Shown one piece after another: positions 8,546 to 16,862 of a stretch of 64,000 nt of DNA. Source of the stretch: Yersinia enterocolitica subsp. enterocolitica. GTDB lineage: Bacteria > Pseudomonadota > Gammaproteobacteria > Enterobacterales > Enterobacteriaceae. The notes under the pieces were generated by a model. It had not been told where the DNA came from, did no database searches, and saw only the letters and a program-made list of their open reading frames with translations. The stretch is from NCBI RefSeq assembly GCF_901472495.1, contig NZ_LR590469.1, forward strand, positions 2,418,001 to 2,482,000. Direction: 5' to 3'. How positions within the stretch are numbered: position 1 is the first letter of the stretch; each line of letters opens with the position of its first letter. The position numbers and the translations under genes are program-made.

Positions 8546-8761
8546 AATCCGTGGCGATACATCCTATTGAATATCACTGTATACCGAACTGAAATCAACA
8601 CCATCCCCCCACTACTTTCACTTTGAACCATTATATTCGGTATCATTCAAAGCAGGGCCAACCAGAGATAACAGGTGTAATCTCATGATAAACCCAGCGA
8701 ATTTAATCACCGGCCCGATGAGGAGGATGATCACGAACTTCCCTTCTGAGGTATTAACAGC

Positions 8762-9196
8762 ATGAATTGTTATGATTACATCGGGTTTAACCGCACTGAA
8801 ATAGAACAACTTTTGCAGATTAACCTGCGCGACAGTGACGAAGAATATCAAAATATTCTTAAAGATAAATTGCCAAAATGGTTAACGCCATTTCTATCCA
8901 GAATCAATATTACAATAAAAGAAACTGCGGCATTAATTGTCGGGGTGATACCTTATTCTATTCAAACTGGTGATATAGAAATGGTAATAATTAATTATGA
9001 GAAATCATTATGGGATGCAGTGGATTACAACCTATTAAGTTGTCGGGATATTAGTTATACCAATGCTAATAAAGATATTCGCCATGACGGTTATTTATTA
9101 AGGGCTGAAGTGGAGGGCTGGCTTAAGGCGAATGGTTTTCACTGGCCGCTGCCGCCGGGCGCTGCACCAGTGCCGGCGCGGCGTCAAAATGAATAA
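8762..9196 (+). CDS. Hypothetical protein, possibly of mobile-element origin
   Basis: A 144-residue protein that I do not recognise. It is acidic and soluble. It has a segment ETAALIVGVIP resembling the EAAxLIxGxxP helix seen in short phage- or island-associated proteins, and a C-terminal stretch RAEVEGWLKANGFHWPLPP that is often found near the end of such proteins. The first 300 bp are AT-rich compared with the surrounding housekeeping genes, which suggests transfer. GAGG occurs about 40 bp upstream but no good ribosome binding site is seen. It overlaps the start of the next small ORF. It lies between fic and tRNA-Gly. Confidence 0.55.
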   Translation: MNCYDYIGFNRTEIEQLLQINLRDSDEEYQNILKDKLPKWLTPFLSRINITIKETAALIVGVIPYSIQTGDIEMVIINYEKSLWDAVDYNLLSCRDISYTNANKDIRHDGYLLRAEVEGWLKANGFHWPLPPGAAPVPARRQNE

Positions 9197-9329
9197 AACC
9201 GCCATATCCCGGGTGGCGACTCAGGCTATGCTCAACGCGGGTTTCAGCGGGGAAATGGTGACCGAAAAGCAAATGAGTAACTTGTTGTGCTATCGCGGTA
9301 AGACTCTGGAACGACCGCCAGTGTATTGA
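9189..9329 (+). CDS. Small hypothetical protein coupled to the preceding gene
   Basis: A 46-residue ORF, MNKTAISRVATQAMLNAGFS and onward, begins at the ATG overlapping the end of the 144-residue gene (ATGAATAA holds both the start and the upstream stop). This layout points to translational coupling. The sequence suggests two short amphipathic helices and no membrane segment. It is not recognised. It might be a truncated remnant of a longer island gene, since the 3' side runs straight into the tRNA-proximal spacer. Confidence 0.4.
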   Translation: MNKTAISRVATQAMLNAGFSGEMVTEKQMSNLLCYRGKTLERPPVY

Positions 9330-9454
9330 TATGCTACCCAATTAACCACACACCAAAACGCGACAGGTGTTCGTGTAGTTCAATGGCAACAATTAGAGAG
9401 ACTATGGATTTCTAACTTGTTGATTTAGCTGCGTAGTGTAGCTAAATGAGACAG

Positions 9455-9528
9455 TGGAGCGGGTGAAGGGAATCGAACCCTCGTATAGAGCTTGGGAAGC
9501 TCTCGTTCTACCATTGAACTACACCCGC
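9455..9528 (-). tRNA. glyU: tRNA-Gly (anticodon CCC)
   Basis: On the minus strand a complete cloverleaf can be read. The acceptor stem GCGGGTG pairs with CACCCGC, the D-arm region is TAGTTCAATGGTAGA, the anticodon stem/loop is AGAGC-TTCCCAA-GCTCT with anticodon CCC, the T-arm contains GGTTCGATTCC, and CCA is encoded. The sequence is nearly identical to E. coli glyU. The accessory genes fic and the orphan pair lie on its 3' side, where islands usually integrate, but no flanking direct repeat of the tRNA end was found here. Confidence 0.96.
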
Positions 9529-9649
9529 TTCGGTGTGCGGTTTGCATTATAACCGGTTCTTTGGCGTGGGCAAGCGAAGATATAGTCTAAGCGCCGGTAT
9601 TTTAAGCGATTAGATTAAACCAAGTATAACTATCGCTGTTTTGTTTGAT

Positions 9650-9671
9650 AAAAAGGACGCCGAAGCGCCCT
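9650..9671 (-). terminator. Terminator after lysS
   Basis: On the minus strand GGGCGC-TTCG-GCGTCC forms a stem with a stable tetraloop and is followed by TTTTTATC. It lies about 30 bp after the lysS stop. Confidence 0.75.
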
Positions 9672-9698
9672 AATAGATTTACCGTTAACCGGAGTAAC

Positions 9699-11216
9699 TT
9701 ATTTTACCGGGCGCATCGCTGGGAACAAGATAACATCGCGGATGGTGTGGCTGTTGGTAAACAACATCACCATACGGTCGATACCGATACCCAGACCCGC
9801 GGTCGGCGGCAAGCCATGTTCCAGTGCAGTAACATAGTCTTCGTCGTAGAACATCGCTTCATCATCACCAGCTTCTTTGGCGCTAACCTGATCAGCAAAG
9901 CGCTGTGCCTGATCTTCAGCATCATTCAGCTCGGAGAAACCATTACCAATTTCACGGCCACCGATGAAGAATTCGAAGCGGTCAGTGATAAACGGATTAT
10001 CATCATTACGACGTGCCAACGGTGAAACTTCTGCTGGGTATTCAGTGATGAAGGTAGGTTGAATCAGGTGGCTCTCTGCCGTCTCTTCAAAAATTTCGCA
10101 TTGAACGCGGCCCAAGCCCCAGCTCTTCTCAACTTTAATACCCAAGGACTCAGCGATAGCGACTGCTTTATCCATATCGTCCAAATCAGCCACATTGGTT
10201 TCTGGACGATATTTGCAAATAGCTTCTTTCATGGTCAATTTGGCAAAAGGCTTACCAAAATCGAAGGTCTGGTCACCATACTGCACCACACTGCTACCCA
10301 GCACGGTTTCAGTCAGTGTCCGGAATAACTCTTCGGTCAACGCTATCAGGTCTTTGTAATCCGCATAAGCCATATAGAGTTCCATCATGGTGAACTCTGG
10401 GTTATGACGCGGTGAAACACCTTCATTACGGAAGTTACGGTTGATTTCGAACACTCGTTCAAAACCACCGACTACCAGGCGCTTCAGATACAACTCTGGG
10501 GCGATACGCAAGTACATATCGATATCCAGCGCATTGTGATGAGTCACGAATGGACGCGCTGAAGCACCACCGGGAATCACTTGCATCATAGGCGTTTCGA
10601 CTTCCATGAAGCCTTTTTCCACCATGAAGCGGCGAATACCTGACATCACTTGCGAACGAACTTTGAATGTATTGCGGGATTCGTCGTTAGCGATTAGATC
10701 CAGATAACGCTGACGATAGCGGGTTTCCTGATCAGCCAGGCCGTGGAATTTATCCGGCAGCGGGCGCAATGCTTTGGTCAGTAAACGCAACTCACTACAG
10801 TGGATAGACAGCTCGCCAGTTTTAGTTTTGAACAACTTGCCGCGTGCACCCAAGATATCGCCGAGATCCCACTTTTTAAATTCTTCGTTATAAACGCCTT
10901 CCGGCAGGTCATCGCGGGAAACGTATAGCTGGATACGGCCACCGACATCTTGCAGCGTCACAAATGATGCTTTACCCATAATACGGCGAGTCATCATACG
11001 GCCAGCAACAGTCACTTCGATATCCAGCGCTTCTAATTCTTCATTTGTTTTTTCGCCGTACTCGGCATGTAGCTGGTCTGAGAGGTGCTCACGACGGAAA
11101 TCATTAGGGAAAGCAATCCCTTTTTCCCGCAGTGCTGCCAGTTTTTCCCGACGAGCTTGTAACTCACTATTGAGTTCTTGCGCTTGCTCAGCGACTTGTG
11201 TTTTTTGCTCTGACAT
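9699..11216 (-). CDS. lysS: Lysyl-tRNA synthetase (class II)
   Basis: Charges tRNA-Lys with lysine using ATP, in the cytosol. The length of 505 residues matches E. coli LysS. An N-terminal OB-fold anticodon-binding domain (about residues 60-150) is followed by the class II catalytic core. Motif 2 is visible in FRNEGVSPRHNPEFTMMELY and motif 3 in GLGIGIDRMVMLF. It begins 9 bp after the prfB stop and is probably cotranscribed with recJ-prfB as in E. coli. Confidence 0.98.
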   Translation of the reverse strand: MSEQKTQVAEQAQELNSELQARREKLAALREKGIAFPNDFRREHLSDQLHAEYGEKTNEELEALDIEVTVAGRMMTRRIMGKASFVTLQDVGGRIQLYVSRDDLPEGVYNEEFKKWDLGDILGARGKLFKTKTGELSIHCSELRLLTKALRPLPDKFHGLADQETRYRQRYLDLIANDESRNTFKVRSQVMSGIRRFMVEKGFMEVETPMMQVIPGGASARPFVTHHNALDIDMYLRIAPELYLKRLVVGGFERVFEINRNFRNEGVSPRHNPEFTMMELYMAYADYKDLIALTEELFRTLTETVLGSSVVQYGDQTFDFGKPFAKLTMKEAICKYRPETNVADLDDMDKAVAIAESLGIKVEKSWGLGRVQCEIFEETAESHLIQPTFITEYPAEVSPLARRNDDNPFITDRFEFFIGGREIGNGFSELNDAEDQAQRFADQVSAKEAGDDEAMFYDEDYVTALEHGLPPTAGLGIGIDRMVMLFTNSHTIRDVILFPAMRPVK

Positions 11217-11225
11217 CTCAGTTCC

Positions 11226-12324
11226 TTATAGCCCGGCTTTCAAACTTGCTTCAATGAATTTGTCCAGATCACCATCCAGTACCGCTTGCGTATTGCGTGT
11301 TTCTACACCGGTACGCAAATCTTTGATACGGGAGTCATCCAGTACATAAGAACGGATCTGGCTACCCCAGCCGATATCGGACTTATTATCTTCCAGCATC
11401 TGTTTATCAGCATTTTTCTTTTGCATCTCAAACTCATACAGCTTTGCTTTCAGCTGTTTCATGGCTTGATCTTTGTTCTTATGCTGAGAACGGTCATTCT
11501 GGCATTGAGTCACGATATTGGTTGGAATATGGGTAATACGTACCGCAGATTCTGTTTTGTTGACGTGCTGACCACCCGCACCAGATGCGCGGTAAACGTC
11601 AATACGCAAGTCCGCCGGGTTGATTTCGATATCAATATCGTCGTCAACTTCTGGATAGACAAAGGCAGAACTGAATGAAGTATGACGGCGGCCACCAGAG
11701 TCAAACGGGCTTTTACGTACCAGGCGATGTACGCCAGTTTCAGTACGTAACCAACCAAACGCATAATCGCCGATGATCTTGATAGTGGCTGATTTTAAGC
11801 CAGCAACATCACCATCAGACTCTTCGATGATTTCGGTTTTGAAACCTTTGGCTTCAGCCCAACGCAGGTACATGCGCAGCAGCATGCTGGCCCAGTCCTG
11901 AGCTTCTGTACCACCGGAACCGGCTTGCAGATCCAGATAACAGTTGGCGCTATCATATTCACCAGAGAACATTCTGCGGAATTCGAGTTGGCCCAACTTG
12001 CCATCAAGGATATCTAACTCGGCAACCGCTTCGTTAAATGTCTCTTCGTCGTCAGCTTCAATAGCCAATTCCAGCAAGCCAGTCACGTCGTCCATACCTT
12101 GATCCAGTTGATCAATAGTTGTGACAATCTCTTCCAGCGAGGAGCGTTCTTTACCTAGAGCCTGAGCGCGCTCAGGTTCATTCCAGACGTCGGGCTGTTC
12201 CAGCTCAGCGTTTACTTCTTCCAGTCGTTCTTTCTTGGCATCATAGTCAAAGATACCCCCTGAGAACGGCTGTCCGATCAGACAGATCCTGAATTCGGTT
12301 TTTTACCGGGTTTATTTCAAACAT
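11226..12324 (-). CDS. prfB: Peptide chain release factor 2 with programmed +1 frameshift
   Basis: RF2 recognises UGA and UAA and triggers peptide release. Translation starts at the ATG at 12322-12324. Codon 26 is an in-frame UGA (12247-12249) inside CTT-TGA-C, preceded by the internal Shine-Dalgarno AGGGGGTAT. This is the classic autoregulatory slip site, where low RF2 favours +1 shifting on CUU. After the shift the frame continues to 11226, giving 365 residues, equal to E. coli RF2. The GGQ peptidyl-hydrolysis motif is seen in ASGAGGQHVNKTES and the codon-reading SPF motif in RKSPFDSGG. An ORF call without the shift misses the first 76 residues. Confidence 0.97.
12244..12262 (-). promoter_or_regulatory. 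RF2 programmed frameshift site
   Basis: The sequence AGGGGGTATCTTTGAC on the minus strand has a Shine-Dalgarno-like purine run three bases upstream of the slippery CUU, then UGA and C. It is seen directly and its spacing equals that of the well-studied E. coli prfB site. Confidence 0.96.
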
Positions 12325-12366
12325 GGTTTAAAGTCTTACGTTAAGTCGTAGATGACGGAATGTCAT

Positions 12367-12490
12367 TATACCCGCCATACTTCAAGCTGCATGTGTGTTG
12401 GCTGTCTTCGTTCACCTGAATCATTGACTGACGTCAACTCGTCGGGATTTACTCAATTACCGCCTTCCTGCAACTTGAATTATTTAGGGC
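12367..12490. repeat. ERIC element
   Basis: About 124 bp, running from TATACCCGCCATACTTCAAG to CAACTTGAATTATTTAGGGC, with the ERIC central palindrome around GAATCATTGACTGACG. It lies between prfB and recJ. It is followed by a second, degraded copy that fills the rest of this 450-bp gene-free spacer. Confidence 0.85.
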
Positions 12491-12559
12491 ACAGAATTGG
12501 TAATTCTAACGGATCTATACGACGGTTTATAGCTTGTTGACTATATTTGTAGCTATCCC

Positions 12560-12763
12560 CTTCCTATTTGCTGCTGCAACTGTGTTAGCGGCTCTCACTC
12601 ACCCGAATCACTGACTAATGCCAGCTCATTGGGATTATGAGCCTCATCAGAAGCTCAAGCTCACCCTGCGGGCTAGCGCAAGCGCCGTTCAAAATGGTTT
12701 ACAACCAATTTGTCATTCGTTGGCTAACTTGCTGCAGCACCAACTACTTTGGGTATAGAATAA
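12560..12763. repeat. Degenerate, split ERIC-like element
   Basis: The left part (12565-12630, CTCACCCGAATCACTGACTAATGC) and right part (12719-12763, GTTGGCTAACTTGCTGCAGC to TTTGGGTATA) both resemble ERIC arms. They are separated by about 85 bp of unrelated sequence. It is read as an old ERIC copy with an insertion or rearrangement. No gene is seen here. Confidence 0.45.
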
Positions 12764-12775
12764 TATCGTGGTTTA

Positions 12776-14509
12776 CTAATACGGCCACAGGTGTTGAATC
12801 AGCAACTGGACACTACGGTTACCGCGATACTCATTAATATCGAGTTTATAAGCCAGCTTAACCTCGCGCACGCTGCTATCCGGCCATAAAGTCGTATCAA
12901 TATTAAACGCGATACCATCCAGTAAAGGCCCGCCATTCAAAGGCTCAATCATAAGTTTCAGGTGGCGTTCACCCACCAGCCGTTGTTGCAAGATACGGAA
13001 TTTGCCATCAAATGTCGGTTCAGGGAAGGATTGCCCCCACGGGCCGCCATCTCGCAGCAACTCTGCGGTTTCCAGTGATAATTCGTTTCCTTTCAGTTCG
13101 CCATCTGACCAGATAACTCCTTCTAACTGTGAGGCATCCATCCATTCACCAACTAAATCGGCGAAGCGCTGACGGAACTCATCAAATTTATCCTGTTCCA
13201 GCGATAACCCCGCCGCCATGGCATGACCGCCAAATTTCAACATCAATCCGGGGTTTAAGGTATCCAGGCGTTCAAGAGCATCGCGCATATGCAGGCCTGC
13301 CACACTCCGCCCCGAGCCTTTCAGTAAACCATCACCCGCTGGGGCAAAAGCAATAACCGGCCGATGAAAACGCTCTTTAATGCGTGAGGCCAGAATCCCG
13401 ACCACCCCTTGGTGCCACTCTGGGTGAAACATCGCGATACCGTAAGGTAATTCAGTGCTGGTGCGCTCTAATTGGTCGCACAGTTGCAAGGCTTCAACTT
13501 GCATGCCCTGCTCTATCTCACGGCGCGTTTGATTTAGCGCGTCAAGATCGATTGCCAGCGCTCTGGCTTGAGCAATATCGTCACTCAGCAATAACGCCAC
13601 GCCGATCGACATATCATCCAAACGGCCAGCTGCATTAAGCCGTGGGCCAAGGGAGAAACCCAGATCGTTGGCTGCCAGTTGGCGCGCATCACGGTTAGCA
13701 ACTTCCAGTAATGCACGGATCCCCGGTCGACATTTTCCCGCCCGGATACGGCTTAACCCCTGATGCACCAAGATGCGGTTATTGGCATCCAATGGCACCA
13801 CATCGGCTACCGTTCCCAGTGCAACCAAGTCCAGCAATTCAGCCAAATTAGGCACCGCCAGAGCACGCTGTTCAAACCAACCGCTGTCTCTAAGGCGAGC
13901 ACGTAGCGCCAACATCAGATAAAAAGTAACGCCCACTCCGGCCAGTGATTTGGAGAGAAAATCACAACCCGCCAAATTCGGGTTGATGATAGCTTCGGCT
14001 GCTGGCAAGGTTTCACCCGGCAGGTGATGGTCGGTAACCAACACCTGGATACCCAGAGCATGAGCCAAATCCACTCCCGCATGAGAGGAAATACCGTTAT
14101 CGACAGTGACGATCAGTTCTGCACCACGGGCAGCAACTTGCTCGACAACTTCGGGACTCAGCCCATAGCCATCTTCAAAACGATTTGGCACCAGATAATC
14201 AATATTACTGCCACCCATACTACGCAAAGCGAGCACTGCCAACGCCGTACTGGTTGCGCCATCAGCATCAAAATCACCGACAATCACAATACGACGCCTG
14301 TCAGCCAATGCTTGTTGCAACAGAGTAACACCGGCTTCAATACCGTCGAGTTGCTGCCAGGCAAGCAGGCCTTTTACACCGCGCTCCAGCTCCTCGGCAC
14401 TTTTTACGCCACGGCTGGCATAAAGGCGGCGCAGCAATGGGTGTAACTGGGCGGGCAAATGGCTATCATCCACCGCCTCACGACGGCGAAGTTGAGTTTT
14501 CAATGTCAC
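12776..14509 (-). CDS. recJ: Single-stranded-DNA-specific exonuclease RecJ
   Basis: A 5'-3' exonuclease on single-stranded DNA acting in RecF-pathway recombination, mismatch repair and base excision repair. The length of 577 residues matches E. coli (577). DHH phosphoesterase motifs are visible: VIVGDFDADGATSTALA, VTVDNGISS and TDHHLPGE. The DHHA1/OB C-terminal part contains the GSGRS motif and the FGGHAMAAGLSL block. It starts 6 bp after the dsbC stop, so the two are probably one transcript with prfB and lysS downstream. Confidence 0.97.
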   Translation of the reverse strand: MTLKTQLRRREAVDDSHLPAQLHPLLRRLYASRGVKSAEELERGVKGLLAWQQLDGIEAGVTLLQQALADRRRIVIVGDFDADGATSTALAVLALRSMGGSNIDYLVPNRFEDGYGLSPEVVEQVAARGAELIVTVDNGISSHAGVDLAHALGIQVLVTDHHLPGETLPAAEAIINPNLAGCDFLSKSLAGVGVTFYLMLALRARLRDSGWFEQRALAVPNLAELLDLVALGTVADVVPLDANNRILVHQGLSRIRAGKCRPGIRALLEVANRDARQLAANDLGFSLGPRLNAAGRLDDMSIGVALLLSDDIAQARALAIDLDALNQTRREIEQGMQVEALQLCDQLERTSTELPYGIAMFHPEWHQGVVGILASRIKERFHRPVIAFAPAGDGLLKGSGRSVAGLHMRDALERLDTLNPGLMLKFGGHAMAAGLSLEQDKFDEFRQRFADLVGEWMDASQLEGVIWSDGELKGNELSLETAELLRDGGPWGQSFPEPTFDGKFRILQQRLVGERHLKLMIEPLNGGPLLDGIAFNIDTTLWPDSSVREVKLAYKLDINEYRGNRSVQLLIQHLWPY

Positions 14510-14515
14510 GGATGA

Positions 14516-15232
14516 TTAACCCGCCGCTTTTGAGGAAGCCTGGTGCTTATTCAGCATCTGTAACATTTCTTTTGGCTCCAGATAACCTGGAACGATAGTG
14601 CCATTTTGCAACACGATAGCTGGAGTGCCCTGAATACCAAACTGCACACCTAACTTATAGTGCTCAGAAATATCGGTTTTACAGGTTGCAGGTGATATAT
14701 CGACACCTTTCATCGCATCATCGAATGCTTTGTTGCGATCAGCCATACACCAGATTGAGCGCATGTCTTTTTCTGCCTGAGAGCTCAACCCTTGACGCGG
14801 GAAGGCCAAATAACGCACGGTTATCCCCAGTGCGTTATAGTCGCTCATTTGCTCATGCAATTTATGGCAGTAACCACAGGTGATATCAGTAAACACGGTA
14901 ACAACGTGTTTTTCTTGTGGCGCCTTATACACAATCATTTCTTTGCTCAATGCTTCCAACTTTTTCACCAGCATCTGGTTGGTTACATTCACCGGTTGGC
15001 TACCGCTAACATCGTACAGCGGCCCTTGCAACAAGTGTTTACCATCGGCGGAAATATAAAGCACACCGCTCTCAGTCATCACGGTACTCAAGCCGGGGAT
15101 AGGTGATGGTTGGATGTCAGCTTTCTGCATATCCAACTTTTTCAGTGTCTGTTGGATAGCGGCATCATCAGCATGAGCCAGCCCCGTGAATGCAGCGATA
15201 ACGATCGGCAGCAGTAATAAACTTTTTTTCAT
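14516..15232 (-). CDS. dsbC: Periplasmic disulfide isomerase DsbC
   Basis: Rearranges wrong disulfide bonds in the periplasm and is kept reduced by DsbD. The precursor of 238 residues has a signal peptide (KKSLLLLPIVIAAFTGLAHA). Next come an N-terminal dimerisation domain and a thioredoxin-like domain with active site CGYC in DITCGYCHKLHE. A second, structural cysteine pair is present (WCMAD and PATCKTD). It lies in the conserved order xerD-dsbC-recJ. Confidence 0.97.
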   Translation of the reverse strand: MKKSLLLLPIVIAAFTGLAHADDAAIQQTLKKLDMQKADIQPSPIPGLSTVMTESGVLYISADGKHLLQGPLYDVSGSQPVNVTNQMLVKKLEALSKEMIVYKAPQEKHVVTVFTDITCGYCHKLHEQMSDYNALGITVRYLAFPRQGLSSQAEKDMRSIWCMADRNKAFDDAMKGVDISPATCKTDISEHYKLGVQFGIQGTPAIVLQNGTIVPGYLEPKEMLQMLNKHQASSKAAG

Positions 15233-15280
15233 TTATAAATCCTATCTTTTTCTACTCGGCATGGTTTTCATAAAAAACAA

Positions 15281-16180
15281 TTATGCGCGCGGATGATGCT
15301 GTTGATGTAGCAACTTCAAACGCTCAGTTGCTACATGGGTATAAATCTGGGTCGTCGACAGATCACTGTGGCCCAATAACATTTGTACCACACGTAAATC
15401 CGCGCCGTGATTTAACAGGTGCGTGGCAAAAGCATGCCGCAATACGTGAGGTGACAGCCGTTCACTATCAATACCGGCAAGGATCGCATAGTGTTTGATT
15501 CGATGCCAGAAAGTCTGTCTTGTCATTTGCTGGCTGCGGTTGCTTGGGAACAATACATCTAATGACTGCCCATTGATAAGCCATGGGCGGCCATGTTCCA
15601 TGTAATTCTCGATCCAGTACACCGCTTCTTCCCCCAAGGGGACCAGCCGCTCTTTATTCCCTTTACCGATAACTCGCACTACCCCTTGGCGCAAACTCAC
15701 ATCGCTGATGGTCAACCCAACCAGCTCAGACACCCGCAGACCGGTGGCATAGAGGACTTCCAGCATCGCTTTGTCGCGCAATTCTAGCGGGATATCGACA
15801 TTGGGGGAGTTAAGTAATGCCTCAACCTGCGCCTCGCTTAAATCTTTTGGTAAGCGCTGCGGTAATTTAGGTGATGACAGTAGCGCTGTCGGGTCATCTT
15901 CGCGTAATTTTTCGCGGTATAAATATTGGAATAATCGGCGCATCGCACTGAGCAACCGGGCTGAACTGGTGGCTTTATAACCGCCCTCAATGCGCTCGGC
16001 AAGGAAAGACTGCAAGTCCTGCGAACCGGCGCGCAATAAATCACTGTCGTGATGCTCTAACCATCCGCTCAGCGCATGTAAATCCAAACGATATGATGCC
16101 AGTGTATTCTCTGCCAGATTCCGCTCCAGCCACAGGGCATCAAGAAACTGTTCAATCAGCGGGTTATTTTGCTGTTGCAT
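15281..16180 (-). CDS. xerD: Site-specific tyrosine recombinase XerD
   Basis: Acts with XerC at dif to resolve chromosome dimers, under FtsK control. The length is 299 residues, close to E. coli (298). The catalytic set is complete: Arg in ATGLRVSELVGL, Lys in GKGNKERLVP, His and Arg in HVLRHAFATHLL, His in LGHSDLSTTQ, and the nucleophile Tyr in IYTH. It is divergent from fldB. Confidence 0.97.
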   Translation of the reverse strand: MQQQNNPLIEQFLDALWLERNLAENTLASYRLDLHALSGWLEHHDSDLLRAGSQDLQSFLAERIEGGYKATSSARLLSAMRRLFQYLYREKLREDDPTALLSSPKLPQRLPKDLSEAQVEALLNSPNVDIPLELRDKAMLEVLYATGLRVSELVGLTISDVSLRQGVVRVIGKGNKERLVPLGEEAVYWIENYMEHGRPWLINGQSLDVLFPSNRSQQMTRQTFWHRIKHYAILAGIDSERLSPHVLRHAFATHLLNHGADLRVVQMLLGHSDLSTTQIYTHVATERLKLLHQQHHPRA

Positions 16181-16285
16181 GACTGTTTCTCTCTTTGATT
16201 GGATGGGCAGTCATTATGCCTGATGACGGGACAAATCTGGTACACTCGATGCTATTCCTTATTAGTAATGCTATGGCTATACATC

Positions 16286-16804
16286 ATGAAGATAGGTCTC
16301 TTTTACGGCTCCAGCACCTGCTATACCGAAATGGTGGCAGAAAAAATCCGCGATATTCTCGGCGAAGATCTGGTTGATTTACATAACTTAAAAGATGTCA
16401 GCCCTCGCCTGATGGAAGAATATTCCATTCTGATTCTGGGGATCCCTACCTGGGATTTCGGCGAATTACAGGAAGATTGGGAAGCCGTTTGGCCACAATT
16501 AACTCAGTTGAATCTCAAAGGAAAGATTGTCGCCATGTATGGTATGGGCGATCAATTCGGTTATAGCGAATGGTTCCTTGATGCTCTTGGGATGCTGCAT
16601 GACCATATTGCCCCGCTAGGGGTGAAATTTATTGGTTTTTGGCCGACAGAGGGCTTTGAGTTTACCAGCCCGAAACCGCTCAGTGCTGACGGTAAACACT
16701 TTGTGGGCCTGGCGTTAGATGAGGTTAATCAATACGATTTGAGTGAAGAGCGCATCGAACAGTGGTGTGAGCAAATTCTGCTTGAGATGGATGCCTTGCT
16801 TTAA
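16286..16804 (+). CDS. fldB: Flavodoxin FldB
   Basis: A 172-residue FMN-binding electron carrier. The phosphate-binding loop is in IGLFYGSSTCYTEMVAEKI, with FMN-contact loops around PTWDFGELQEDW and YGMGDQFGYSEWF. The conserved position opposite xerD distinguishes it from FldA. The start at 16286 gives the family N-terminus MKIGLFYGSS; the longer in-frame ORF from 16199 adds 29 residues absent from flavodoxins. FldB is an alternative flavodoxin, under SoxRS control in E. coli. Confidence 0.95.
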   Translation: MKIGLFYGSSTCYTEMVAEKIRDILGEDLVDLHNLKDVSPRLMEEYSILILGIPTWDFGELQEDWEAVWPQLTQLNLKGKIVAMYGMGDQFGYSEWFLDALGMLHDHIAPLGVKFIGFWPTEGFEFTSPKPLSADGKHFVGLALDEVNQYDLSEERIEQWCEQILLEMDALL

Positions 16805-16810
16805 TTGGAT

Positions 16811-16835
16811 AAACGGGCAGCCACAGTGCCCGTTT
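16811..16835. terminator. Bidirectional terminator between fldB and creD
   Basis: AAACGGGCA-GCCACAG-TGCCCGTTT is a perfect stem flanked by A and T runs. It lies between the convergent fldB and creD genes. Confidence 0.75.
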
Positions 16836-16862
16836 GCTATACCCGTTTCTACTTATGTAATT

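Noticed and set aside
8618..8851. Minus-strand ORF of 77 codons
   Set aside because: It overlaps the start of the 144-residue ORF, has no ribosome binding site, and looks like chance in AT-rich DNA.
9455..9528. Island boundary (att site) at tRNA-Gly
   Set aside because: The tRNA 3' end is not repeated elsewhere in the window and no integrase gene is present, so no island borders can be claimed.
12352..12540. ORF of 62 codons between prfB and recJ
   Set aside because: It is a translation of an ERIC element; the same peptide pattern recurs at other ERIC copies (for example 40440-40739).
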